Source: CAVHIG01 sp963636105 (GTDB taxonomy: Bacteria; Bacillota; Clostridia; Peptostreptococcales; Anaerovoracaceae). From it: a stretch of 34,937 bases of DNA. Both the position numbers and the translations under genes were made by a program. The notes beneath the pieces are model-generated. The model saw only the letters and a list, made by a program, of their open reading frames with translations. It was not told the origin of the DNA and made no database searches. Below, piece by piece: positions 23,859-32,051 of the stretch. The DNA lies in NCBI GenBank assembly GCA_963636105.1, contig CAVHIG010000015.1, positions 1 through 34,937 on the forward strand, in the 5' to 3' direction. How positions within the stretch are numbered: the stretch's first letter is position 1; each line of letters starts with the position of its first letter.

Positions 23859-26800
23859 TTATCGCCCTGCAGTCCGGACCGCCTTCACATTTCCTTTGCC
23901 GAGCAAGGCCTCCATCTGAGCCAAAAGCTCCGCGCTCGGCTCTATCCAAAGCGACCTGTCCGCCATAAATCTCTTTTCACTGCCGTCCGCATTCATAAGA
24001 TAGATTTTCACCGGCACTCCGCCGCGGAAACGGCGCAATATGCCGCGTATCTCGGGGAGCCTGCTCTCTCCGCCGTTTCCGGGAGTAAGCCTAAGCTTTA
24101 AAAGCGAAGTAGCAGCTCCGGCCTCAGCCCGCCTGTAGCTTCCCGAAAAAGACTCTTCCCGAGCCGGCAAATCGCTAAAGTCATTTATATCAAATATTTT
24201 GTCCGCGATGAGCTTCGGAGCCTCATCCTCCTTGCAATTTATATAGCCCTTTACAACGATCACAGCGTCCTCCTTCAAAAGAGAGGCGCAGCGCTCATAA
24301 ATATTCGGAAATACTATGACCTCATACTCGCCATAAAGATCCTCCACGGTGACAAAGGCCATCATTTTGTTGCTTTTTGTAATGAGCGTCCGCTTATGCG
24401 TGATGATGCCCGCCATTTGCGCCTTCATTCCGTCGCTTATCCTGCCTGCCATCCCCCCGCGCGGCTCCGCGGTGTAGCCGGAANNNNNNNNNNNNNNNNN
24501 NNNNNNNNNNNNNNNNNNNNNNNNNNNNNNNNNNNNNNNNNNNNNNNNNNNNNNNNNNNNNNNNNNNNNNNNNNNNNTCATACTTACAAGGCGAGCCATC
24601 TTATCCTCATAATCCTTCAAAGGATGCCCCGTGATATACACGCCGAGCATCTCCTTTTCAAGCGCCATGAGCTGCCTGCTGTCAAAATTTCTCACATTTG
24701 GCAGTCGCGGTGCGAGCTTTTCCATATCTATGCCCGAAAAACCCAGGCCCAGGCCATCCTGCTCTCCCATGGAAAATAGCGAAAGCTGGCCCTCAACATT
24801 TCTTCTGGCATTATTTTGAGCCGATTCCAAAAGGCCCTCGTAGGAAGCCAGAAGCTGCGCCCTGTTTTCGTTTATATCGTCGAAAGCGCCCGCCTTTATG
24901 AGGCTTTCTATCGCCTTCTTATTCACCTCACGGACATCGACATTGTTCATAAATTGGAAAAAGTCCTTTGCGGGGCCGTTTTCCTCGCGCTTTTTGACAA
25001 TGGCCTTTATAGCGCCCTCTCCCACGTTTTTTACGCCGAGGAGTCCAAAGCGAATCTTGCCGTCCACCACCGAAAATTTCATTTGGCTTGTATTTACGCT
25101 CGGCGGCAGCACCTCTATGCCCATTTCTTGACAATTTCGTATATATTTGGCGATTTGCGACGGCTCGCCCATCACGCTTGTCATAAGCGCCGCCATAAAT
25201 TCCACCGGATAATAGGTCTTGAGGTAGGCCGTCTCATAGGCAAGCACAGCATAGGCCGCCGCATGGCTCTTATTGAAGGCATATTGCGCAAAGCTGACCA
25301 TCTGATTGAAGATCTCCTCTGCAACCTCGCGCGGAATGCCGTTTCTCACGCAGCCCGGAACCTCGATATTTCCCGCTTCATCAAGCTTGCCATTGATAAA
25401 ATAGTCCTTTTCCTTGAGCATCACGTCGGTCTTTTTCTTGCCCATCGCGCGGCGCACAAGGTCGGAGCGCCCATAGGAATAGCCGCCGAGGTCGCGCACT
25501 ATCTGCATTACCTGCTCCTGATAAATCATGCAGCCATAGGTCATGGACATGATGTGCTCAAGCGACGGATGCAAATATGTGATTTTTTTCGGATTTTTCT
25601 TGTTTTCGATATATGTCGGAATGCTTCCCATCGGGCCCGGCCTGTAAAGCGCGATGCCCGCGATGATGTCCTCAAAGCAGTCGGGCTTCAGATTCCGCAT
25701 AAATTGCGTCATTCCACCGCTTTCAAGCTGAAATACTCCCTGCGTATTTCCCGCGGCTATGAGCGCAAAGACCTTCGGGTCGTCATATTCCATTTTTGTA
25801 AAATCTATGGAAACGCCGTGGTTTTTCTCTATCATCGAAAGCGCGTCGTGGATCACCGTCAGGTTTCGCAGTCCGAGGAAGTCCATTTTGAGAAGGCCCA
25901 GCTCCTCTATCGTAGTCATCGGAAACTGCGTGGCTATCCCCTTATCCGAGAGGTAGAGCGGCACGTATTCGTCTATACTTTTCTTTGAAATTACTACGCC
26001 CGCGGCATGTGTGGAAGTGTTTCGCGGCAGACCCTCCACGGCCATAGCCATATCCAAAACCTTCGCGACTGCCGGATCGCTCTCATATTTTTTCTTGAGC
26101 TCCGGATTCATCTCAATTGCCTTGGCTATCGTCATTTTAAGGTCAAAGGGTATGGCCTTTGCGATGGCGTCCGTATCGGAATATGACAGTCGATATACTC
26201 TGCCCACATCACGCACCGCAGCCTTTGCCTTGAGTGTACCGAAGGTAATTATCTGCGAAACCTTATCCGCGCCATACTTTCTGATTACATAATCTATGAC
26301 CTCAGGGCGGCGCTCATAGCAAAAGTCTATATCTATATCCGGCATACTCACTCGCTCCGGATTCAAAAATCTCTCGAAAATGAGGCCGTATTTTATAGGA
26401 TCCACATCCGTGATCTTGAGTGCGTAGGCTACAATGGAGCCTGCCGCCGAGCCCCTGCCCGGTCCTACGGGTATTCCCTGTGATTTTGCGTAGTTTATGA
26501 AGTCCCAGACTATGAGGAAGTATTCCACATAACCCATTTGCTCTATTATGGAGAGCTCGTAGTAAAGCCTGTCTCCCAATGTCTCCGCGGCCTTTGCAGG
26601 CTCCGAAGGCTTGCCGGAAGCCTCCGCAGTTTCCGCAGCCCCTGCCTCCGAAGCGGAGCTGCCGATCCGGCTTATATTTGTATTTTCCCAGTCGATGCCA
26701 TAGCGCTCGCGCATACCCGCAAGGCAGAGCTCGCGCAGGTACTCCGCGGCAGTCTTTCCGTCCGGCACGTCAAAATCCGGCAGGTGGAGATGACCAAATT

Positions 26801-27626
26801 CAAATTCCACATTGCAAGCATCGGCTATGAGCTGTGTATTATCAATCGCCTCAGGAGCGTAGCCGAGAGCAAGGCGCATCTCCTTTTCAGATTTTAAATA
26901 GAATTGGTCATTTGGAAAGCGCAATCTGTCCTCATCGTCTATTAGTGAGGCCGTCTGTATGCAAAGCAGCACGTCATGCATCTCCGCGTCCTCGCGTCTT
27001 ACATAATGCACGTCATTTGTAGCGACCAGCGGAATAGAAAGCTCGCTTGAAAGTCGTTTCATGTCGGCGAGGATAGCTCTCTCCTCAGGAAGTCCCTGGT
27101 CTTGGATTTCGAGGAAAAAATTTCCTTCGCCGAAGATTTCCAAAAGCTCCTCGGCTTCTTTTTTTGCTCCGGCATAATCCTTTATCAGAAGCGCCTGCGG
27201 GATATTGCCGGCAAGACAGGCTGACAGGGCTATTATACCGCCGCTGTATTTGCGGAGAAGCTCCTTGTCCACACGCGGCTTGTAATAAAAGCCTTCTGTG
27301 AATGCGGCCGATACGATTTTTATAAGATTTTGGTAGCCTTCGTTGTTTTTAGCAAGAAGGACAAGGTGCCCCTGGTTTTTGTCCCTGCCCGGCTCCTTGT
27401 CCTGCATTCTGCGGGCAGCCGTATAGACCTCGCAGCCTATGATAGGCTTTATACCCGCCGCTTTACATTCTCTGTAAAAATCGATGACACCAAACATGAC
27501 CCCGTGGTCGGTGATGGCCAGGGACTCCATGCCGAGCTCCTTTGCGCGCGCGACCACATCCTTGATGCGCGCCGCGCCGTCCAAGAGGCTATATTCAGTA
27601 TGTACATGAAGATGTGTAAATGCCAT
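23859..27626 (-). CDS. dnaE: DNA polymerase III alpha subunit (DnaE)
   Basis: This replicative polymerase subunit has an N-terminal PHP domain (LHVHTEYSLLDG, 6-17), the catalytic aspartates in MPDIDIDF, the helix-hairpin-helix region, and a C-terminal OB fold (MAFVTVEDLYGEYEV). Its 1255 residues exceed the usual 1100-1160. Part of the excess is an Ala/Glu-rich insertion near residues 325-352 (GAAETAEASGKPSEP), which carries a copy of the GTTTCCGC word. A second variable region, the linker before the OB fold, contains the 94-base assembly gap. AAGGAG precedes the ATG. The EamA transporter gene lies 33 bp upstream and pfkA follows. Confidence 0.96.
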   Translation of the reverse strand: MAFTHLHVHTEYSLLDGAARIKDVVARAKELGMESLAITDHGVMFGVIDFYRECKAAGIKPIIGCEVYTAARRMQDKEPGRDKNQGHLVLLAKNNEGYQNLIKIVSAAFTEGFYYKPRVDKELLRKYSGGIIALSACLAGNIPQALLIKDYAGAKKEAEELLEIFGEGNFFLEIQDQGLPEERAILADMKRLSSELSIPLVATNDVHYVRREDAEMHDVLLCIQTASLIDDEDRLRFPNDQFYLKSEKEMRLALGYAPEAIDNTQLIADACNVEFEFGHLHLPDFDVPDGKTAAEYLRELCLAGMRERYGIDWENTNISRIGSSASEAGAAETAEASGKPSEPAKAAETLGDRLYYELSIIEQMGYVEYFLIVWDFINYAKSQGIPVGPGRGSAAGSIVAYALKITDVDPIKYGLIFERFLNPERVSMPDIDIDFCYERRPEVIDYVIRKYGADKVSQIITFGTLKAKAAVRDVGRVYRLSYSDTDAIAKAIPFDLKMTIAKAIEMNPELKKKYESDPAVAKVLDMAMAVEGLPRNTSTHAAGVVISKKSIDEYVPLYLSDKGIATQFPMTTIEELGLLKMDFLGLRNLTVIHDALSMIEKNHGVSIDFTKMEYDDPKVFALIAAGNTQGVFQLESGGMTQFMRNLKPDCFEDIIAGIALYRPGPMGSIPTYIENKKNPKKITYLHPSLEHIMSMTYGCMIYQEQVMQIVRDLGGYSYGRSDLVRRAMGKKKTDVMLKEKDYFINGKLDEAGNIEVPGCVRNGIPREVAEEIFNQMVSFAQYAFNKSHAAAYAVLAYETAYLKTYYPVEFMAALMTSVMGEPSQIAKYIRNCQEMGIEVLPPSVNTSQMKFSVVDGKIRFGLLGVKNVGEGAIKAIVKKREENGPAKDFFQFMNNVDVREVNKKAIESLIKAGAFDDINENRAQLLASYEGLLESAQNNARRNVEGQLSLFSMGEQDGLGLGFSGIDMEKLAPRLPNVRNFDSRQLMALEKEMLGVYITGHPLKDYEDKMARLVSMXXXXXXXXXXXXXXXXXXXXXXXXXXXXXXXXSGYTAEPRGGMAGRISDGMKAQMAGIITHKRTLITKSNKMMAFVTVEDLYGEYEVIVFPNIYERCASLLKEDAVIVVKGYINCKEDEAPKLIADKIFDINDFSDLPAREESFSGSYRRAEAGAATSLLKLRLTPGNGGESRLPEIRGILRRFRGGVPVKIYLMNADGSEKRFMADRSLWIEPSAELLAQMEALLGKGNVKAVRTAGR
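24484..24577. other. Assembly gap inside dnaE
   Basis: This run of 94 unknown bases falls in the linker between the polymerase core and the OB fold of DnaE. The reading frame is the same on both sides. The flanking codons (PRGG) suggest a variable linker. Confidence 0.9.
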
Positions 27627-27659
27627 CCCTTCTGTCTCCTTGTATATTAGCTGCTGGCT

Positions 27660-28601
27660 CTAAGCTGCTTTTTTCTCCGGAAGCTGCGCGCAGACGATCG
27701 CGACAAACATGAGCACGCAGCCGAAGATTTCTCTTCCTCTCATAACCTCATGCAAGATAATCGCGCCCGCAATTACCGCAAATACCGACTCAAGGCACAG
27801 CAGCATGGATGCCACTGTAGGATCCGTATCCTTTTGCGCCACAACCTGCAGAGTATATCCTACACCTCCGGAAAGTAAACCCGAATAGAGCAGCGGAATT
27901 ACGCAGTCAAGCAGCGCGTCTATATTTACCATCTCATATCCAAGCGCTGTATCCGCAAAAATCATCGGAATTATCGACAAAATCGCTACCACAAAAAACT
28001 GTATGCACGATAGCTTTACTCCGTCCGTCCTCGGAGAAAAATAATCTATTACAAGTATGTGGAAGGTAAATGTGATAGCACACAAAAATATTATGAAATC
28101 GCCCTTATTTATGCTGCTTAGGTCAAAGCCCCCCGCCGGCATACAAAGAAGATACAGGCCGGCAGCCGCGATCGCCACGCAGGCCCACACGAGTTTTCTT
28201 ACCCTCTTCCCTATAAAAAGACCGACAATCGGCACAAGCACTACATAGAGCGCGGTAATAAAGCCCGCCTTGCCCGCAGTCGTATAGAGCATTCCAATCT
28301 GCTGGAGAGAGCTTGCGGTAAACAGACATATCCCGCAAAGGATTCCTCCTATTGCGAGAAGCTTTCTTTCTGCCTTTCTCTCTGCTTCACTGAGCTTTTT
28401 TCGCCTCTCAGCCTCGCCATTTACGCGATCCAAAATCATTATCACCGGTACAAGCATAAGCGCACCGAGAAACGTCCTCACACCATTGAACGCAAATGGT
28501 CCCACATAATCCATACCACTTTTCTGAGCCACAAAGGCCGAGCCCCATATAATTGCCGTAAAAAGCAGCATCAAATTTCCTCTTAGCTTTTTTTTATCCA
28601 T
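27660..28601 (-). CDS. EamA-family transporter
   Basis: The 313-residue product has about ten membrane segments in two EamA halves. Typical features are AIIWGSAFVAQKSG near residues 17-30 and VGYTLQVVAQKDTDPTVASML in the second half (positions about 237-257). The family exports or imports small metabolites, and the substrate is unknown. A charged cytoplasmic loop (about 65-84) separates early helices. AGGAAGG precedes the ATG. It has its own promoter and is probably cotranscribed with dnaE and pfkA. Confidence 0.88.
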   Translation of the reverse strand: MDKKKLRGNLMLLFTAIIWGSAFVAQKSGMDYVGPFAFNGVRTFLGALMLVPVIMILDRVNGEAERRKKLSEAERKAERKLLAIGGILCGICLFTASSLQQIGMLYTTAGKAGFITALYVVLVPIVGLFIGKRVRKLVWACVAIAAAGLYLLCMPAGGFDLSSINKGDFIIFLCAITFTFHILVIDYFSPRTDGVKLSCIQFFVVAILSIIPMIFADTALGYEMVNIDALLDCVIPLLYSGLLSGGVGYTLQVVAQKDTDPTVASMLLCLESVFAVIAGAIILHEVMRGREIFGCVLMFVAIVCAQLPEKKAA

Positions 28602-28674
28602 TCCAAACCTTCCTATTCATAGTTTGCTAGTTTGCAAAAACAAGTCACTTTCTTATAAGCATTTTCTTACATAT

Positions 28675-28703
28675 ATTGTACCATACTGCCAGAGTTTTAT
28701 CAA
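28675..28703 (-). promoter_or_regulatory. Sigma-A-type promoter of eamA-dnaE-pfkA
   Basis: On the minus strand TTGATA (28698-28703), a 17-bp spacer, and TACAAT (28675-28680) are close to consensus. Transcription should start near 28668, about 67 nt before the eamA ATG. Confidence 0.75.
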
Positions 28704-28719
28704 GCCGAATCCATAGCTT

Positions 28720-28729
28720 ACAAGCTTGT
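28720..28729. promoter_or_regulatory. ACAAGCTTGT palindrome, possible activator site
   Basis: This perfect 10-bp palindrome lies about 185 bp upstream of the predicted sigma-54 transcription start, within the range used by enhancer-binding activators. Only one clear copy was found, so the assignment is tentative. Confidence 0.35.
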
Positions 28730-28888
28730 TTCGAGTCGTTTTTAATTCGCTTTTTTGCCTTTTGCTGCATTTTCGAATCACTTTTTTCCTTCCTCTCACT
28801 TGCTCCCCTGCGCCCCGGACACCCGGCGAGGCTTGCAATTCCGCGCCGTTTCCGCAAAAAAGATTTTTTCTGGATGTTCGCGATTTTT

Positions 28889-28904
28889 TGGCACAAAGCT
28901 TGCT
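28889..28904 (+). promoter_or_regulatory. Sigma-54 (-24/-12) promoter
   Basis: TGGCACAAAGCTTGCT carries TGGCAC, a 5-bp spacer, and TTGCT, with the exact spacing of the sigma-54 consensus TGGCACRNNNNTTGCW. GG lies at 28890-28891 and GC at 28902-28903, placing the start at about 28915. About 0.07 chance matches to these ten fixed bases would be expected on both strands of the window. Confidence 0.85.
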
Positions 28905-28914
28905 TTATGTTATG

Positions 28915-29010
28915 GTGTATCATACCCATGATATTCTTCTTATTACAACAGAACTCACACCACTCTGCTGTATGAGAAATCCCCGGTATTTACTCCTACC
29001 GGGGATGTTT
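28915..29010 (+). ncRNA. Candidate sigma-54-dependent small RNA
   Basis: A transcript from the sigma-54 promoter would run about 95 nt to an intrinsic terminator. Three stems can be drawn: TATCAT/ATGATA (28918-28923 with 28928-28933, loop ACCC), a 9-position stem with one mismatch (28944-28952 with 28964-28972, 11-nt C-rich loop) and the terminator (8-10 bp, loop TTTACTCC). All loops are rich in C, as in small RNAs that pair with ribosome binding sites. A 15-codon frame (28928-28975) is present but has no ribosome binding site. The RNA ends about 70 bp before the stop codon of the convergent sigma-54 activator gene. Existence and targets are inferred. Confidence 0.6.
28979..29006 (+). terminator. 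Intrinsic terminator on the plus strand
   Basis: CCCCGGTA and TACCGGGG form a perfect stem with an 8-nt loop, extended by AT on both sides, then G and a run of seven T. On the minus strand no T-run follows, so it serves plus-strand transcription even though all flanking genes are on the minus strand. Confidence 0.9.
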
Positions 29011-29082
29011 TTTTGTAAGCAAGGCTGTCTTTCGCAAATCAGGCAGCCCCTTTCATCAGCCTCTTTGGGCAGCCTTTGATTC

Positions 29083-31164
29083 TCAGATTTCGAATTTTCT
29101 TTTGAGCCTCATGACGTGCGCCTGTGTGATTCCAAGATACTCAGCCGCCTTGCGCGTGCTTCCCTTTTTTTCGAGGGCATATGCGAGGAGGCGCTTTTCC
29201 TGGTCGTCGATGATTTGGCGAAAGTCCACCCTTGGCATCCTCTCAAGTGTCTCGCGCATGCCGAGCACCAGATCGTCATATTGCTTTTTGTCAAGGATCT
29301 CCGCGACGTCATTTTTGTCTATGACATTTCCCTTAACATTTATCACGAGCCTGTGTATCATGTTTTCGAGCTCGCGTACGTTTCCCGGCCAGTCGTAGTC
29401 GTAAAGGCGCAATATCGCGTCATTTGCCATGCTCTTTTCGATCTTGTACTGCTTGTTGTATCTCTCGAGGAAAAGCCGGGTAAGAGCATAGATATCTTCC
29501 TTTCGCTCACGGAGCGGCGGCACCACTATCTCGCAGATATTCAGTCTGTAATAGAGGTCCTCACGGAATTCTCCCTGCTGCACAAGCTTTCGAAGTGGTA
29601 TGTTTGAAGCGCATATGACTCGCACATCTACATTTACCGGTCTTGTGCCGCCCACACGGTAGAATTGCTTTTCCTGAAGTACGCGCAGGAGCTTAGATTG
29701 CATATTCATCGAAAGTGCCGAGATCTCATCGAGGAAAAGTATGCCATTGTTTGCGAGCTCAAAATAGCCGTACTTGCCGCCGGTGTGAGCTCCTGTAAAA
29801 GCGCCGTCCTCGTAACCGAAAAATTCTGACTCAGCCAGATTTTCCTGTATCGTCGCGCAATTTATCTTTACGCAGGGGCGCGTATTTCTTATGCTATTTT
29901 TGTGTATCAGGTTCAAGACCTTTTCCTTGCCGACGCCGGTCTCGCCTTCAATGATGACATTGCAATCGTATTTTGCGATATTCAGTACATTCTCCGCCAC
30001 GCTCCTCATGGCCTGTCCCGAATATACGAAATCATCTATTTTACAAATATTTTCGCTGTCCGCGATCAGTCTCGCGTTTCTCTGGTCATTTGCGAGTCTT
30101 GTCCGAATGTTTTTATGCGCACCATATATTTTTCTCACGCGTCCGAGAGGCTCCTTCAGATCCCTTATCAGCTGCAATGTAGCCTCCTGATAGACGCTGA
30201 GATTTTGCGATAATGAATATACAATGAGCTCCTTGTCCAGGCTCTCAGCGACGAGGACCGATTTGCTGTGCTTGTTGTTGTAGCCGGTAAAAATGAGCGT
30301 GCCTCTTTCCTTTGCGACTATCGCGGAGAGAGTACCGGAGCCCGGAAGGTCATCGAAGTTTATCACAAAGTCCACAGCCGCGCCTTCCGCTTCCACTATC
30401 ATCTCGCTCATCTCAATAGGACGCTTCAAATCCACATAGTATATGCGATCGACGTAGTCCGAAAGGCATTCTTCTATCTCGCGGCGGCTTATATTTCCGA
30501 TATCCGACTCATCCATGACCGCTATGATGCGGCAATCGCCGTCCGTGGTCCTTCTTATGACGCCGCTGTAAAGAATTGTGAGAGCCAGCTCCTGCCCCTC
30601 TATGAGATAGGTCTTTCCCTTGCGCGCCAGATATCTTGTAAGCGCTATGCAGCCGCATTCCTCGAAGGCTATGAGCATGTCATATATCTCCATGCCCTCC
30701 GGCATTTTCAAAAGCGCTGTGCCCTCAAAGACAATAGCATATCCCCGCACCCGTAAGATGTTGTAATTGTAATCTATTTCAAGAATTTCGTCTATCTTTA
30801 CAGGCACTCCCGAAAGGTTTGCCGTACAAAAGACCTCATCGCCCGCGGCATAGCCCTGTGCCCCGGAAAATTCCGTGCCGATTTCATCCACCGTACCATA
30901 GAATGTACCGCCCGTATCCGTGAAAGGATTGTCGAGTTTGCCGCGCTTTGCGATTATATCAAAGATCTTCGCCTTTACTCGTACATCCTCATATCCGCAC
31001 TCGCTGCATATCTGTCTAAAGTCATTTTTTTCCAGGTATACATACTCGACATTTATACGCAGCTCATGCGGGCCGATTTCCTTGCTGTTATCCAGCTTCC
31101 ACGCCGATACCGGCGCGGCGCCCTTATATTCGAGCACTCTGTCAAGTCCGATTTTATTTTTCAT
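29083..31164 (-). CDS. Sigma-54 activator with a diaminohexanoate-dehydrogenase-like sensor region
   Basis: Residues 1-345 of 693 resemble, from memory, L-erythro-3,5-diaminohexanoate dehydrogenase (Kdd) of lysine fermentation: KLDNSKEIGPHELRINV, IIAKRGKLDNP, a GTVDEIG segment and VKIDEILEI follow its N-terminal pattern. The place of the Rossmann glycine loop (about 192-210) has no GxGxxG, so catalysis is unlikely. An AAA+ domain follows: Walker A GETGVGKE (407-414), GAFTGA (454-459) and Walker B ILFLDE (475-480). The C-terminal Fis-type helix-turn-helix spans about 668-690 (STRKAAEYLGITQAHVMRLK). It should activate sigma-54 promoters in response to a ligand, perhaps a lysine-pathway intermediate. 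It is the last gene after typA and mscS. Confidence 0.88.
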   Translation of the reverse strand: MKNKIGLDRVLEYKGAAPVSAWKLDNSKEIGPHELRINVEYVYLEKNDFRQICSECGYEDVRVKAKIFDIIAKRGKLDNPFTDTGGTFYGTVDEIGTEFSGAQGYAAGDEVFCTANLSGVPVKIDEILEIDYNYNILRVRGYAIVFEGTALLKMPEGMEIYDMLIAFEECGCIALTRYLARKGKTYLIEGQELALTILYSGVIRRTTDGDCRIIAVMDESDIGNISRREIEECLSDYVDRIYYVDLKRPIEMSEMIVEAEGAAVDFVINFDDLPGSGTLSAIVAKERGTLIFTGYNNKHSKSVLVAESLDKELIVYSLSQNLSVYQEATLQLIRDLKEPLGRVRKIYGAHKNIRTRLANDQRNARLIADSENICKIDDFVYSGQAMRSVAENVLNIAKYDCNVIIEGETGVGKEKVLNLIHKNSIRNTRPCVKINCATIQENLAESEFFGYEDGAFTGAHTGGKYGYFELANNGILFLDEISALSMNMQSKLLRVLQEKQFYRVGGTRPVNVDVRVICASNIPLRKLVQQGEFREDLYYRLNICEIVVPPLRERKEDIYALTRLFLERYNKQYKIEKSMANDAILRLYDYDWPGNVRELENMIHRLVINVKGNVIDKNDVAEILDKKQYDDLVLGMRETLERMPRVDFRQIIDDQEKRLLAYALEKKGSTRKAAEYLGITQAHVMRLKRKFEI

Positions 31165-31226
31165 TTTATCTTTTCCTTTTATCGTAGCCGGGACATTTAA
31201 AAACCGGCTTGCACTTTTCGGACATC

Positions 31227-32039
31227 TTACTTGCTGACATGCACATCCATTTGAGGATAAGGTATGGATATTCCGGCCTCATCAAAGGCAAGCTTTACAT
31301 TTTCATCCATAAAAGCAGCTACCTTCCAATATTCAGCGGAATCACACCATACGCAGCTTGTGAGTATGATCGCATTGTCGCCGTGCTCGGTGACGTTCAC
31401 ACTCGGAGCCGGTTCCTTTTTTATAAGCTCATTTGCCTCCGCAACTGCCAAGATCACGTCACGCGCCTTTTCAATGCTGTCGCCGTAGCCGATGGCATAT
31501 TTTCTGTCCACCCTGCGCAGCTCTTCCTTCGAGTAGTTTGTAATGACGCCTGTTGTGATATTTGCGTTTGGAATGCTTACGACCTTGTTGTCATAGGTCT
31601 TGAGCGTCGTCGTCATAAGGTCGATATTGTCCACAACGCCCGTCGTGCCCTGAATATCCACAAAATCGCCCTTAAGAAACGGCTTGTTTGCCATGAGGAG
31701 TATGCCCCCGGCGATGTTGCTCAAGCTGTCCTTGAGAGCAAGCGCAATTGCCGCACCGCAAGCTCCCAGCACTGCCACAAAGGTAGATGTCGGGATTCCG
31801 AGATAGCTTAGGCAGCTTATCAGCACGATTATCCAGAGCAGCACCTTCATACCGCTTAAAATGAAGGCATGGAGCGCCTCGTCAAGCCTCGTCTTTTTGA
31901 GAGCCTTCGCCGTTACCGCCGTCACAATCCTTATCGCAATATATCCTATGAGAAGTATCAAGAGCGCCGAAAGCAGCGACAAAAGCTTTGTCCAAAGCAG
32001 TCCTCCGGTGCTGATGCCCAAAATGCTGAGTACATCCAT
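31227..32039 (-). CDS. mscS: Small-conductance mechanosensitive channel
   Basis: The 270-residue protein has three N-terminal membrane segments (about 12-38, 58-80 and 86-118). The third is the pore helix with its Gly/Ala-rich face (GACGAAIALALKDSL), followed by the beta domain (KGDFVDIQGTTGVVD) and a cytoplasmic C-terminal domain, as in MscS. It opens under membrane tension to release solutes at hypo-osmotic shock. AGGAGGG overlaps the end of typA, which lies 12 bp upstream, indicating cotranscription. Confidence 0.93.
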   Translation of the reverse strand: MDVLSILGISTGGLLWTKLLSLLSALLILLIGYIAIRIVTAVTAKALKKTRLDEALHAFILSGMKVLLWIIVLISCLSYLGIPTSTFVAVLGACGAAIALALKDSLSNIAGGILLMANKPFLKGDFVDIQGTTGVVDNIDLMTTTLKTYDNKVVSIPNANITTGVITNYSKEELRRVDRKYAIGYGDSIEKARDVILAVAEANELIKKEPAPSVNVTEHGDNAIILTSCVWCDSAEYWKVAAFMDENVKLAFDEAGISIPYPQMDVHVSK

Positions 32040-32051
32040 GACGCGTCCCTC

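Larger units (their letters stand above)
28602..29082. other. Spacer with opposing promoters and a small-RNA candidate
   Basis: No protein gene with a ribosome binding site is visible. The stretch holds the eamA promoter (28675-28703, minus strand), a perfect ACAAGCTTGT palindrome, a GTTTCCGC copy (28848-28855), a sigma-54 promoter (28889-28904, plus strand) and an intrinsic terminator on the plus strand (28979-29006). Confidence 0.8.

Noticed and set aside
24816..25988. Plus-strand open frame opposite dnaE.
   Set aside because: It is a shadow of the polymerase coding sequence.
28928..28975. A 15-codon open frame inside the small-RNA candidate.
   Set aside because: No ribosome binding site precedes it and the ATG forms part of a stem. 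I kept it only as a remark.
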